This document shows, piece after piece, positions 13,925 through 35,905 of a stretch of 64,000 nt of DNA. The translations under genes were made by a program, and so were the position numbers. The stretch's first letter is position 1, and every line of letters begins with the position of its first letter. The notes beneath the pieces are model-generated. The model was not told the DNA's origin, did no database searches, and worked only from the letters and a program-made list of their open reading frames with translations. The DNA comes from Siniperca chuatsi (Eukaryota > Chordata > Actinopteri > Centrarchiformes > Sinipercidae), in NCBI RefSeq assembly GCF_020085105.1, contig NC_058044.1, positions 25,789,206 through 25,853,205 on the forward strand, written 5' to 3'.

Positions 13925-14240
13925 ATTTGCTTTCTTGCTGAGAGATACGTGAGACGATCAATATGAAGCTGGAGCCCGGAGAGCCAGTTAGCTTAGCTTA
14001 GCATAAAGACTGGAAACAGCTAGCCTGGCTCTGTGTGAAGGTAACAAAATCTGCAAAATTAACACGTTATATCTAGGTTTTTTTTTTTTATCTGTACATA
14101 CATACAAAAACGGAAGTGTAAAACGACAATTTGTGGTTTTACGGGGGTTATGTGCTGGTTTGAAGCAGTGACTTCCTGCAGGGTCCGCTGGTTAACTGGC
14201 AACTGTACAGTGACAACAAGACTACAGTTTCTGCAAGGAA
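13925..14240. mobile_element. Copy of the TTAGCTTAGCTTAGCAT hairpin repeat
   Basis: Contains CCAGTTAGCTTAGCTTAGCA, AAACAGCTAGCCTGGCTCTG and, at the right, ACAGTGACAACAAGACT, as in the copy at 7.8-8.1 kb. Confidence 0.55.
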
Positions 14241-14501
14241 ATACCCTGGCTCACAACCACCTGTAAAACCACCAAGGGTTGTTTTTAACCTCTTTTAGAT
14301 AAAGATGAAAAAAGACAATAAGGCAATATGTTATCTACTTTGTTTTATAAACACACTTATGATCATTGTAGACACACACACACACTTAAAACTGCCATCT
14401 ATCTTGATAACATTACACTGTCAGACAGACCATTAACAAACAGTTGATTCAACCTGGGTCAGACAAAACTGATAAAGTGGTCTTGTTTAAACAAAGTCAG
14501 T

Positions 14502-14504
<3 letters not shown>

Positions 14505-14554
<50 letters not shown>
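14505..14554. repeat. (CA)n microsatellite
   Basis: About 25 AC units. Confidence 0.98.
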
Positions 14555-14556
<2 letters not shown>

Positions 14557-14559
14557 CTG

Positions 14560-17239
14560 GAGAGAACCAGACAGACAGGTCCTTATGCACAGAGAGTACT
14601 TCTTCATGAAGCAGGGTGTGTAAGACAGGGAGTGCCCGAAACACACACACACACCAGACAAAAACAAATGTGAAAGTGCAGGGTTAGAACTGGTACAATA
14701 AATACTGAGTGTATGTTAGATGCCATTTTTTTATTATGTTGAGGGTTTTAAACAGTGTATACGAGTGTGTACTTCACTCAACAAACAAATCAAAACAAAT
14801 ATTGTTGCGGTCATATTGATGACTTGTTTTTATGTGTGAGTGTATGTATGTACTTGCATAACTGTGTGTGTGAGTTTATCTTTTTCATGGGTGTAGATGT
14901 TTCTTTCCTTTTTTGGAAACATAAGATGCAACAGCTATATGTTTTTTCATTGTATTTAACAGAGATGAACATTTTTCTATTTGGATTTTCATGTTGTTTT
15001 CCGTTTTAAGGACTATGAATGTGTTGGTTTCTGTCTAGTGTCTATTTTTAACAATACAGTACAACTTTCTTTCACTTTCCAGTGACCAACACCTACATCA
15101 TGACACATCCTACACAACATGGACACAGAGTGTTGAGATTCTGTTAAACCATATTTTTATGACATATTTTTCAAACTGTCTTTGAATGCAGCTGTAATCT
15201 CTGTATTCCCACTTATCCATCAGTATTGATTATCTGTTTGTCTTGACGCCACACTGACAAAATGTGACTATGTAAAGGGAAAGTCTGGTTTCTTATGTTC
15301 ATAGTTTTGGCGATTATTCCCACTGGTAATAATAACAATGTAATCACTAAGTTAATCACTTTCGTTGACATCGCTAAAAAGTCAGCAATGATCAGACGGG
15401 TTTTAAACAAACCCCCCAGGTTAGTCTCTTAGATGGAAGACAAAACAAAAACAAACAGTAAAATGATTACCCATACTGACTGTTGTAATCTACCACAGTT
15501 TAAAGGGTAACTTCCTGGCTCCACTTTGACCTACTGTACTTAAAGTGGATTTACACACACACAGTTTCACTGTGCAATGAAAGGTTACTACTGACATCTC
15601 AGGTGTGCTCACTTTCAGTTTTACCTCAAAATAAAGTAGTTTAGATGATCTGGCTAAACTTCTGCCGTGTTTATAACCTGTCTGACTGCTCGTGTTTCTT
15701 TCCCCTTTGGACATTGGATCTCAGCAGTTACTTTTGTGAGTACAATGTTATCATAACCGATAAAAATGATGGTTAAAACTACAACAAGAAGACCTAAGCT
15801 GTCCAGCATTTTCATTATTTTTAGTTATATTAGTTATAGGGTTTTTATGGGTATGAGTTGCCTATTCTAAAAATCTATTGCTTCGAGAAGTTTGATTTCA
15901 TGTGATGAGCTGATGCGAGGAAACTTCACCAGATGAAGCAGAAATCTCAGTCTGTGAGACTGCAGCTCAGAAACTACAGCAGTAGGAGGAAGCTTTCACA
16001 ACAGATGTTCAGGCCCTGCTAGCTAACAGGAATTTGCAACGCATTGTGCGTCTGTTGTGGCCTTATGATCTACGTCTTTTTCATAACAGAGTAAACATTC
16101 GCAAGGTTTCAGATGAGGCAGATTCCAAGAAACTTGTCTATGAAAGTTTCCTTTCTTCCCACATTTTTGTTTCTCTGTTTTCTTTCTTTTACTTTTGTCC
16201 ACTTTTCCACAAAGTGCCACAAACGGAACGTACACAGCAGCAAATACATACAAACAATTTGATAAGTGCACACGTGTGCACATACTTGCAAACACATTCT
16301 CCCATATGATAGATATGGCTGGATCATTTGTGAGGAGCTGCAAAGTAAATCTTAAATTAGATCATTTCGGTAAGCCCGCCTGTTGATCTCAGTGCTCCTG
16401 GTTCCAGAGAAAAACACACACAAACACAGTTCTTTGAAATCCTCCCCCACACTTGTGTTTTCACACTTAATGAAAAAAACATAAACCACATTTCCCCTGC
16501 AGCCAGCGCAAAGACTGGAACGGGTTGACCTTTGTCTTTATTTATGTCTCCTTTGGGAGACAGGAAATATAGAGCTCCAGAAGACAACTAGCCACAAGTG
16601 GCCACACATTTTCTCTGTTGCTTGATCTTGCGTGATATGCTGATACTGCTGTCCTTTGATGCTGGTCAAGTGATAATTAGGGGAACTACAGTACTTCTGG
16701 GTCACTGAAACTGGTAATGACTCAGTTAAACAGACAGACAAACATGCACACTAACTCATGGATCTTTGTGGAAACATCAGAGCGTGATATGACACAACTG
16801 ACAGGAAGAATGAACAGAATTCCTTCATATTCTCTTCTTAACACCATAAACGCATTTTTATTGCTTCATCAGGTCATGATTTCTATGTTAATATGATTCC
16901 GTATTAACATAGATATATCTATTGTCAAGCTAATTGCATTGTGTTTCGGTGATTACCTACTAATCCCCAGCCTGGTGAATAACTGTCCGACAGCGAATGT
17001 GCCCGAGTCAGCAGGATGGCATCTTTGACTGTGGCAAGCAGCCAGAGCATTTAAGCCTGCAGTACCTCTCCATATTGTTCTGTGTGCCACACAACAAAAC
17101 CAGGGCCTCCGCTGCAAAATACAGCCTGCACTGAGCTGCAGACAGACAGGCAGGTCAGCGGGCTGTTGGTGTACAAGTCGGACAGTCACGCAAACATTTC
17201 GTTGGTTACATTTGTCGGTGTTGTGATATATCTTTAATA
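14560..17239. other. Gene-free stretch
   Basis: AT-rich sequence without recognisable exons. 16950-17239 could hold the promoter and leader of the small gene that starts at 17240, but no clear element was seen. Confidence 0.5.
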
Positions 17240-18335
17240 ATGACAAGCAACAAGGAGGCCAGACCGTTTGATACCATGACGACAGCTGCCCCAGAGGTGA
17301 GTTTTTTTGTTATTGTGTTGGGCATTTCATTTCATTGTGTTAAAGTGATTTGGTAAAATTTCAAATGTGACTGCTACAGGACACACAGGGTGATAATACA
17401 AGGTCCAGACAGGAACAAGAGGAGAAACAGATCCTGATAGCCTGGGAAAGCATGGTGAGTACACGAGGAAAGAAAAATCCTTATAACTGTGTCCCTTAAA
17501 ACATTCGATCAATTTCAATCAAACACTGTAGTCCACAAATGGTTTTTGTCACATCTCTAACTGTTTTTTGATATATATGTAAAGCATTGCATGTGTTGGT
17601 TTGTCTCATTCTGAAGTGCAGAAACATAAGTAACTTGAACTTTTGAACACTTTCCGTACAGCTACACAACAACTTTCATACTTTAAATATGTGTTGATTT
17701 CTTTTTTATTTTTTTTACTTTTTGCATGCCCTTTTTTCTGGGTATTTTATGACCACTTCCACTGTACTGCAGTCTTTGTTACTGATAAGTCCACTTTTGG
17801 CCATGGGGAGGAAGTGGACAGCCAAGTGCCTTCTCTGATACACAAAGTCTCTTCTTTTTTACAAGCGAGGAGCTTTACCAGGAGGTCGGATTGTACACAG
17901 AGCTTCATGCTATCCCTCACTGGCTTCCGAGAAGCAAGCCACTTACAGGGATGGAGCCCCAGTCTTGTTTTAAACATGCACTCCTTACAGTGACATTTTG
18001 TCAGGTGTTTACAAATGTTATTTGTAGAGCTGATATGGCTGTTAGACACTATCTAAATGTTAGTTTATGCTGGTATAGTAGAGTAATAGTAGTACTTCTT
18101 ATTATAAGCAATAGCGGGTGTCAGTCCAGTCTGGTCAACATGCCAAAATTTCAGTATTATAGTGTTTTTATCACCAACAGCTGACAGTTTTTGCCTCTTG
18201 CAGTCCTCAGCTCTGCAGAAGCACAGTCTGTGTAAGGACTCCACAGCTCCAGGCCCAGCTCAGTCTTTCCTGTCCAAGCAGAGGCAGTCCACCCAGGCCA
18301 GGAGGGCGCTCTCCCCCCGGCTGCAGCCCAGGTAG
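17240..18335 (+). CDS. Putative small three-exon gene, 87 aa, function unknown
   Basis: Not recognised. Three short open exons join without breaking frame: 17240-17296 (19 codons, followed by GTGAGT), 17380-17454 (25 codons, preceded by CTACAG and followed by GTGAGT) and 18204-18335 (43 codons plus TAG, preceded by a pyrimidine-rich tract and GCAG). All joins are phase 0. The product is hydrophilic, rich in Gln, Ser, Arg and Glu, with no signal peptide or membrane segment; the middle exon (RQEQEEKQILIAWESM) could form a short helix. The third exon could instead end at a good donor (CAG/GTAGGAG) just before its stop, in which case the protein continues in an exon I did not find. It lies 1.9 kb from the 3' end of best2, on the opposite strand. 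The support is only splice-site quality and frame, so it could be chance. Confidence 0.35.
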
Positions 18336-20221
18336 GAGCCTCCATCCGCAGGGAGAAATGGAGGAGCGCAGCCCACTCAAGAGCAAGATGTAAAGCAAGA
18401 TTGTGTTGTGTTTTCATTGACTGAGGTCTTCACTGTCTGTGGTTGGTTTGCTGCTATCACCCCCTGCAGGTCGATCTTGGTACTGGAGTGTTATTTAATG
18501 TAAAAACTAAATAGTCAGTGTCATAGATTACTGTTTTTATCTGTATCATAACTAAATGTGGGCTTGTCAATAATCACCAGATTGTCCGCTCCATTCCTAT
18601 TTGTATAATATCTATACATTTATTTTGCAGGTAAGATACAATTTCCATTAGAAATAATGCAAAACAATGACTATTCATTGTGTCATAATGTTGTGGGTTA
18701 CACTTTATTTGGATAGTCCGCCTACAGATAGTTTATAAAGTATTTGTAACATTTCAACAGCTTATTAGTTGAGATTCAACAATTCAACTGTTTCACAAAT
18801 AAAACTGTTTTCAGGTTTGTTTAGATTTAGGCACAAAAAACATCTTGGTTAGGATATGTTCATGAATTGTCACATATACTCTTGATAATCTGTTAAACAT
18901 CTACACACAAAGCGAAACCTGTAGGTGGATTATCCAAATAGGGTTACCCTGTTGTGTTATTTCATTCAATATTTGTTTAAATTAAGTTTTGGAAAATATA
19001 TAAGATAATGCATTAGAAATCATTCTATTTACAGGGATATTTTACTAATCAAAGAAAATAAAGTGAACAAAGAAAAGTCACCCATTTTGTCTTAATTTCA
19101 GCACCATTTTCTGTCCAAACTTTGGTTTATGGTGAAATACAGACTTCAGTAGTAACAGGCAATATATTCATATTCTGCAATACAATGTGCAGATAACTGA
19201 AAAACCAGAAATTATTTTTTCTTTAAACACACACTCCTTGAGCTTGAGAAACAATTGGTTTCAATCAGTTTCATCTCTTTAGTACACAGGTAGCTTCGAC
19301 ATGTTTAGCCTAGCTTAGCACAAAGACTGAAAGAAGGGGGAAACATCTAGCCTACCTCTGTAATGGTGTCTTGCAGCAACTCCAAAGCTCTCTCATTATT
19401 GTATTTTCTGCATTTAATAAACATAGAACTAAAAAAAAACATTGGCATTGTGGTTTATGGTGCAACTATATAGCTTAATTACTAAGAAGCTAGCCTAATT
19501 ATTAAGCTAGCTCATGATACTTCCAAAGTCCTGTTTCATTGTGAAGTTGTCGGCTTCATAGATTTTCACAACTCTGAACTAAACCCAGGTGACTCTTGGA
19601 TGCACTGGTAAGTAGTTTGCTAGCTACTAAAACACAACATGTAAATAAGACACTTTTGGAGTCGTTTCCACCTTTTTTGATGAAGGCCAATCTCCCTCTG
19701 CCTCCAGTCTCTGTGCTAAGCTAGGCTAAATGTGATGAAACTCGTTTAACCTAGCTTAGCACAAACACGTACGGTCTGTATTGAATATACAGAGATTAAA
19801 TTTAGATTTTTCTTCTCAAACACTCAGTAAGACTATGAATCTTCCAAAATGTCAGAGCGTACCTTTAAAGTTCCCAATAATGCCTTCAAATACCAAACTT
19901 TCCTCACAGGTCCCAGTTTAGTACAGTCAAAAGTTGACTTTAAAACATCAGTGAGGTGGGAGGATATTTTGAAAATATGGGGGGCTATTGCTTTCTTTAA
20001 CAAAATCCAAGTACATCTTTAAAAATCTTTTAATTTTCTTTGCTTTTTTTAAAATTTCCAAAAACTGCTAAATCTCCCCAGAAGTGCTACAGATTCAAAG
20101 TAAAAGTGGAAGCACAGTTCCATATCTATGACTAATTTCACTCGTGAAAACGTGCACTGAATCGAGTTTTATGGTTTCAGACAGTCAAAAGTTCATGGGA
20201 ACATTGCAAACTATTGTCCAA
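18336..20221. other. Intergenic stretch between the small gene and best2
   Basis: The two genes converge here. It holds an inverted repeat pair at 19.28-19.79 kb. An ATTAAA on the minus strand near 20032 might be the best2 polyadenylation signal, and an AATAAA on the plus strand near 19057 might serve the small gene. Confidence 0.4.
19280..19790. mobile_element. Inverted pair of TTAGCCTAGCTTAGCAC repeat arms
   Basis: TTTAGCCTAGCTTAGCACAA at about 19305 faces the complementary block TGTGCTAAGCTAGGCTAAA at about 19711-19730, with a further direct block at 19748-19765. This is a diverged relative of the repeats at 7.8-14.2 kb. Confidence 0.5.
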
Positions 20222-25654
<5,433 letters not shown>

Positions 25655-26330
25655 TGGTGACAGCCAGATTACAGGTCCTCAATAAATGAGCTGCATGAAA
25701 GAAACAACCACCTTTGTAATTAAACCTGCAGTGGGAACAAACGTGCTCATGTCACAAGTTCAGGTGGGTCAGAGGCCTTGAATCGTTCACCTAGAAGAAT
25801 CTAAATCTAAACAACAGTCGTTTTATTTCATTCAAAGATAAAGCATATTCACCTTGAACAGAGTTTTAAGTTATTTCTGATGTATTTTGTCTTGAAATAA
25901 TATCTCCTTACCTTTTGTAGTGCTTTTTTCTTGATGAATGCGCCAATTGCTCAGCGCATCTCTGTGCGTAATTGGCACCACTGGAGAAGTGAATTCATAT
26001 TTTCACTTAACAGTATAGTCTTCTCTGTGCCGCTCTCTGTGCTTGCCAGTGGTGTTTCTTCAAAGAGCTCGTAACCCTGATATCCCCTGGCGTCCTCTCG
26101 GTTAACTCGAGGCTCGGTCGGCTGCATGGCAGTAATCCTCGGAGCCTCCTCGCACGTCCAGTGGTCAGTGCGCCCCGGGGTAAATCCCCAAAACGAGGAG
26201 GAGGAGCTCGTTAGCGCGGCTCCCGACCGGGAGAGCGCGGCTGGGTGATGGACCACAAGCGACAGGCCGCAGCGCCGGGGCACAAGGAGCGCACAGGACC
26301 GTGCAGTACAGTAGGGAATTATGAAACAGG
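25655..26330 (-). promoter_or_regulatory. best2: Probable best2 5' UTR, upstream ORF and promoter region
   Basis: A good acceptor (ttctttcatgcag) precedes 25690, 36 nt before the best2 ATG. A good donor (AAAAG/GTAAGG) ends a probable non-coding exon at 25912. Together these suggest an untranslated exon reaching up to about 26.1-26.3 kb, joined to 25690. That upstream exon contains an ATG near 26126 that opens a reading frame of about 58 codons closing near 25951, i.e. a possible upstream ORF. The stretch 26040-26300 is rich in CpG and is the likely promoter. The transcription start cannot be fixed from sequence alone. Confidence 0.4.
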
Positions 26331-26665
26331 AGCAAGTGGAGCATGCCAAACTTTCGTGTTAAGTGATATGAAAACAACAACCAATTTTCCCGGTTACAGG
26401 TTTATAATTATACGTGTTGCGGCTTAAATAACAACAAACATATATAGGCTATATATATTTCCTGCAAAATGGAGAGAAGATGCGTCTTGTGTCATTTGGT
26501 CTCATTCATCCTTGATCTTTTTCTTGGAACAAGAAACAGATCCCAGTGGGGTGTAATAATCCCACTTGTTACCAATGCAATTTCCCACCAGGACATCTTT
26601 TTCTGAAAGGAAATCATTTTTTACGACTAAACGACTTGGTGGATATTTTAAGCAGTGACATGCTG

Positions 26666-27385
26666 CAGTGGTGGAATCTAACTAAGTACATTTACTCAAG
26701 TACTGTAAATTTTGGGGTACTTCACTTGAGTGTTTTCATTTTATGGGACTTTATGGTACTATGATTTCACTCCACTACATTTCAGAGGTAAATATTATAC
26801 TTTTTATTCCACTACATTAAATTAACAGCTTTTTTTTATTAGTTACTTTACAGTGCAATACAATACATTGTTATAGATTAACACAGTGGTTCCTAACCTT
26901 TATGACTTGAGTTCCACCGGAGACATCTCCCCTCTAAACTCCTCAAATGGTTTAGTTTAAATACATGTCTGAGGCTCTAAGAGGTAACACTCAACTATTT
27001 CATAAAAACTAGAAAAGCGAAAACTAATAAGAACTTTTTTTCTTCTTTTCTACCCCATTAATGATCTCAACACCCCACAGATTTATCTTGCAACCCTTTG
27101 GAGTGGGCCCGACCCCTAGGTTGGGAACTACTGGATGAAACTAGCATATTATATAAAGTATTTACAGTTACAACAGTAAAATGCTGCTTAAGCACTAGAT
27201 GTATCATTATTATCAATCTAATGATAAATTATCTAATATCAGTCACAGGGCAGAACAAGTACTTTTACATTTGATAATTTAAGTACATTTAGCTGATAAT
27301 ACTTCTGTACTTCTACTTTAGTAGGATTTTGAATGCAGGAGTACTTTGACATTGTTGTATTGGTACTTTTAATTGCGTAAAAGAT
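26666..27385. mobile_element. Uninterrupted copy of the GTGGTGGAA repeat
   Basis: Begins GTGGTGGAATCTAACTAAG and ends with the GTATTGGTACTTTTAATT block seen at 10770-10790. It lies upstream of best2. It looks non-coding; no transposase frame is visible. Confidence 0.65.
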
Positions 27386-29091
27386 CTTAATAACTCCACA
27401 CGAGGCCTACAACATTCTTAAGGAATATTTAGTGTTGTTTAGTTTTGCTGTGGCCCATCTTTTCCCCTTGTATCTTTCATTTAGTAAAATGGTCGGTTTC
27501 TCCTGTTTGCTGCTGCTGAACTGATGGTGTTGAAGGTTAACTGTAGCTGCATGGTCGGTTTACATCTGTACGCTCTTATGAAAATTTGCTTCCGTCTACT
27601 TCAGTTAACAGACGTGATGAATGAGCAGTGCGCAGATCAAAAGAATGACCACAAAAGGCTCTCATCTGAGGCAAGTTTGTTTTAATTAATACTCGCAACA
27701 TAATTTAAAGAAAATCTATAGAAAACAGATTCTTATTGACTCAAAAGCATTCAGTGACAGAGAGGGAATATTTGTTTTTCCTTGAGGATGCATTAACCTC
27801 TCATCTATAGCTTTCTATTGGAAAACAATGAAGCATCAGGCGAGCCGACCTCACCATTCATATGTTCAACATTCAATGTATTTTTAATTAACAATGCACT
27901 AAATAAGGCTACTAATGTATTCCAATAGTGTTTCCATATAGTTCTCAGTAAACAGGATGGACACAAAATGTCTGACAGAGTAGAGTGTTTGATGAGTTTT
28001 ATGAGCACTGTATGGGAAGCTGGTATCGGGAGTTCAGCTGCGTCAATAATAAACTCTTTTAGCTTCCAGCCATTCAAACATCAAGCGTCTCATCACACAC
28101 TTTGCCTTTGAATCTCATAAAACTGGTGGTGTCTCCAACCACATACCACCTGAAGCAACCACAGTGGCCTAAAATATTTAACAGAGGCCATTAAGACTGT
28201 CCAGTTCAAACCATTAACAGCCATATTTGGATATAAAGTTCGCAATGACTTGATTCAAAATCTCAGTGACATTAGGTTACTGCATTTACACCAGGATCAC
28301 ATGGCGAGGTAAGGTCTAATGATTTGACAAATGGTAAGAAACGTACTACAGACGGCTCTGGTTTTCTTTCCTGCAATAATAAGGATGGTCTTGCTCAAGA
28401 ACAAAAATTACTAAAGACCACAGACCATATTTGTATTTTTATGTTGTTTTTTTTAAAGGTAAGGTAAGCCCTGCTGTCACCCTGAATGTGTAGAAATTCT
28501 GATGTAAAGTCCCAATAAGTGAGCGATAAATTTGCATGAAATTTTAGTCAAAAGTCAAACTGGAGAACAGACACAGCCACTGAACCACACAGAATTAACA
28601 AGGCATAAACATCGACCATTTGAAAGCTGTTTTATCCTGGAATACACAGCAACATCACTGGAAACACTTTGTTTTCTCAACTGAGGCTGGACACTGCACA
28701 TGATGGAGAAGGGGGGGGGGAGAGTTTGTTTTGTAGAGAAAACGTTAAATGCTTCGAGTAGGAATAGTACAACTGCCACACAGAGGATATGAAGGAAAGA
28801 GAAGGTGAACTGAGAGTAAAACAGCACAGATTTGTACTGTCTTATCTCTCTAACAATGTAGTAGGTTATGTATGTGTGTGTTTGTGATTTCATCAGCTCC
28901 CCTTCAATAAGGGCGTGTGTCTTGCTGTAGCAGTGCTCTGCTGTGGATGACGGGCTGAGGACACAGTGGATCAACTTGAGGCTGTTACTGCGGGGTTTGA
29001 GGCTGGCTGGGGGGAGCTCAGACGGGGGTGAGTTCAGACTGTAAAGGTGTGGTCTGTAAGAGGGAGAGGGGAGATCCTGCAGGGAGGGAGA
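27386..29091. other. Intergenic stretch between best2 and get3
   Basis: It presumably includes the get3 3' UTR (read leftward from 29092). No exon was seen. A G-run at 28711-28720 and a few small repeats are present. Confidence 0.5.
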
Positions 29092-33524
<4,433 letters not shown>

Positions 33525-35002
33525 CTTGTCTGTATACAATGTAACGTACAGCTCAGGTGGGATGTACCGACACTGCTGCCTTCACTGCTCCTCGGAGAAA
33601 GTCTAATGTCTGTGCAAATTGCGTAAAATTGAAATACTGACAAGTAGAAAGAAGTAACAAAAGTCAAAAGTAATTTTATGGTAGGTGTGGGAAGTATATT
33701 TAGTATCAAAGTGATGTCAGACTTCCCCCATAGAGGTAATTAGACATTACCAATAGGGGTGGGGCCAGAATGGGCAGCAAAGTAAACATTTTAAACGTTA
33801 AATGGCAGTAATGAGCCTTGCCGTTTTTAAAAATAAAACGTTCAAGTACAGAAACACATTCAAAGCTGAAGAAGAGTTTAATCATTCTTTAAGTGATGTT
33901 TTCATTTATTCGAAACGCAACTCACAAATGAAAGGTAAACACAAGACAATTATTTGTAACTATTTTATCGTGTACATGAATGATTAAATAGACATCATCT
34001 TGACTTCAACCTGTGGCTTTCTTCATGTCATATGAGACAGCAGATGGGGGCTCATGACTAAAAAAATCCACTATCCACACCAGCTTCCTGTGTATTACAC
34101 CCAGGATCTCCCATCTGTAATGAACACCAGTTTCTTCAGAGTCCCATTTTCTGCAGTTAAACATCTTTAATTGCTTTTATGCCATTATTATAAATACAAA
34201 CAAAAACCATTCTTGTTGCAAAAATACACAATCACACTCTCTGAATGGCCCAACAGGATACAATGTATCTTGGATTTTCTATTTTAGGTTGACATTGTAA
34301 TGTTTCTTTGATGTAAAACATACAATTGTATATCACACGCTAAGTATAACAGTGCTAATTGTGTAAAAGTGAAAAAATAGAGGTGAAAAGTGCATAGTGT
34401 ACTGAAACCACTGATGCATGAATTTCCCACACCATATGAATGCAGCACAACCCACAAGAAATATGGGACCATAGGGCTGCACCAACTGACAGTTTAGTAT
34501 TACTGCTAACAGAAATTTATTTGACTTTTAGAGAGGCAAGCTTGTGACCAAAAGGTTGAAATTTTTACCCCCCAGATCATTGCAGAATGGAGAAAGTGAA
34601 TGAGAAGCCTGTACAGTACTTCATCACTGCATTGGCACCTAACTGCAGCTGCTTCCATGACACAACAACAGAGGACTGTGCTTGGACTGTCAACTCCCTG
34701 GTTGTCAATCAGAGTATCTCTGGATCTCAGTATCATTGCTGAAAAAACTTTCACAGATAAATAATTTAACAATTTATCTGGAGAAAATATTAAGCCAGTA
34801 ACATTAAGGCACATGCAATGACTTACTGAGTGATTAAAAGCAGCTATGATTAGGTTTGGAAAATCAGTCAACACAATTTTGATGTCATCAATAACATCAA
34901 CCTAATAAGTCAATAGTATAAACAGTATAAAATACATACATGCATATAGAAACCCAGCTGAACATGAGGACTGAAAATCTCTAGCACTGGTGAGAAAAAC
35001 GT
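33525..35002. other. Intergenic stretch between get3 and the noggin-like gene
   Basis: Includes the get3 promoter side (33525-33700) and the noggin-like 3' region. An AATAAA on the minus strand at about 34516-34521 is a possible polyadenylation site for the noggin-like gene. No exon was seen. Confidence 0.45.
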
Positions 35003-35905
35003 TCATTTACATGAACATGTACATGCTGTGACCACAGGATACAGCACTTGCCTCCATATACACTTTTTAATGACTTCCCCTGTCCCCATCTCAGTGCTAC
35101 CATCAGACATTTCAGCTTTAATCCTTCTAGACCCATCGCCCCCCTCTCTGATTTCCAAGCAGTGCCAAGCCAGAATCTTTATGTGAGTTGTCTGAGCTCG
35201 CACACACTCCATCCCACCAGGAAAGGAGCAACTTTGCACTCCACCTGATCTTTCACAATCAGTCTGCCGCAGCCAACGTGGCCAGAAAGCAGGGCCCAGA
35301 TCCACCCATTGGTAGCTTAATCTACAAGTGGCCGAGCGCACTAACCAGTCTCTGACTGAACTGGCAACATTGGAGGGCAGAGAGCCAAGGTCCAGATCTG
35401 CAGCTTCCTTCTCCAGCTTCCGGCGATGGTTTGCTGCAGCCTCTCTCAGCTGTGGTGCAGCACTCAGGTTGAACTTCTCTCCGGCAGCGGTGTTGTTGGG
35501 TAATTTGGCGGGCTGTGAGTCACCACGCAACAAAGGTTGACCATCACCGTGACCCCCAGAGCCTTCAGACGGCTGCTCTATGGACATCCAAAACAGGTCA
35601 AAAGAGGACCCCAGAAGACGCAGTAGGCGAGAAGGGCGGCGATGTCTGGGTTTGGGCATGTAGTGGTAGTCTTCAGCATTTGTCAGCAGGGTGTATGGGC
35701 GGATTGGCTGCGAGTAGGACGGTAGATTGGCTCTCAGCTGAAGAAATGGTGAATCCCAACCCCAGTCCTCTGCGTCTTGAACAACAGTCACATTTGGAAG
35801 CTGATTCTGGGTTGAACTGTTGGAAGTAAATGCTGCAGATCCATATAGAAGGACAGACACAGAAATCCAGCAGAGACAGATTCCACAGTCAAATGGTTTA
35901 GGCAT
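35003..35905 (-). CDS. Noggin-family secreted cysteine-knot protein (noggin-like), single exon
   Basis: Single open frame of 300 codons, in line with noggin genes being intronless. Residues 1-26 form a signal peptide (hydrophobic ICLCWISVSVLLYGSAAF). Residues 64-112 hold an N-terminal segment (QPIRPYTL, then a basic stretch) of the kind that in noggin covers the receptor surfaces of BMPs. The C-terminal part is plainly noggin: WVDLGPAFWPRW at 200-211 matches the noggin WNDLGSRFWPRY, and nine cysteines (194, 217, 226, 234, 249, 282, 295, 297, 299) follow the noggin order, ending CTCSC. Potential N-glycosylation sites are at N29, N38, N138 and N146. It is longer than human noggin (232 aa), with extra residues between the two parts and a much longer loop between C249 and C282. 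Likely role by family: extracellular antagonist of BMP or related ligands. I cannot say which noggin paralogue it is. Confidence 0.9.
   Translation of the reverse strand: MPKPFDCGICLCWISVSVLLYGSAAFTSNSSTQNQLPNVTVVQDAEDWGWDSPFLQLRANLPSYSQPIRPYTLLTNAEDYHYMPKPRHRRPSRLLRLLGSSFDLFWMSIEQPSEGSGGHGDGQPLLRGDSQPAKLPNNTAAGEKFNLSAAPQLREAAANHRRKLEKEAADLDLGSLPSNVASSVRDWLVRSATCRLSYQWVDLGPAFWPRWLRQTDCERSGGVQSCSFPGGMECVRAQTTHIKILAWHCLEIREGGDGSRRIKAEMSDGSTEMGTGEVIKKCIWRQVLYPVVTACTCSCK

Noticed and set aside
35048-35829. Plus-strand open frames over the noggin-like gene
   Set aside because: Antisense shadows of the 300-codon noggin-like frame; no recognisable product.
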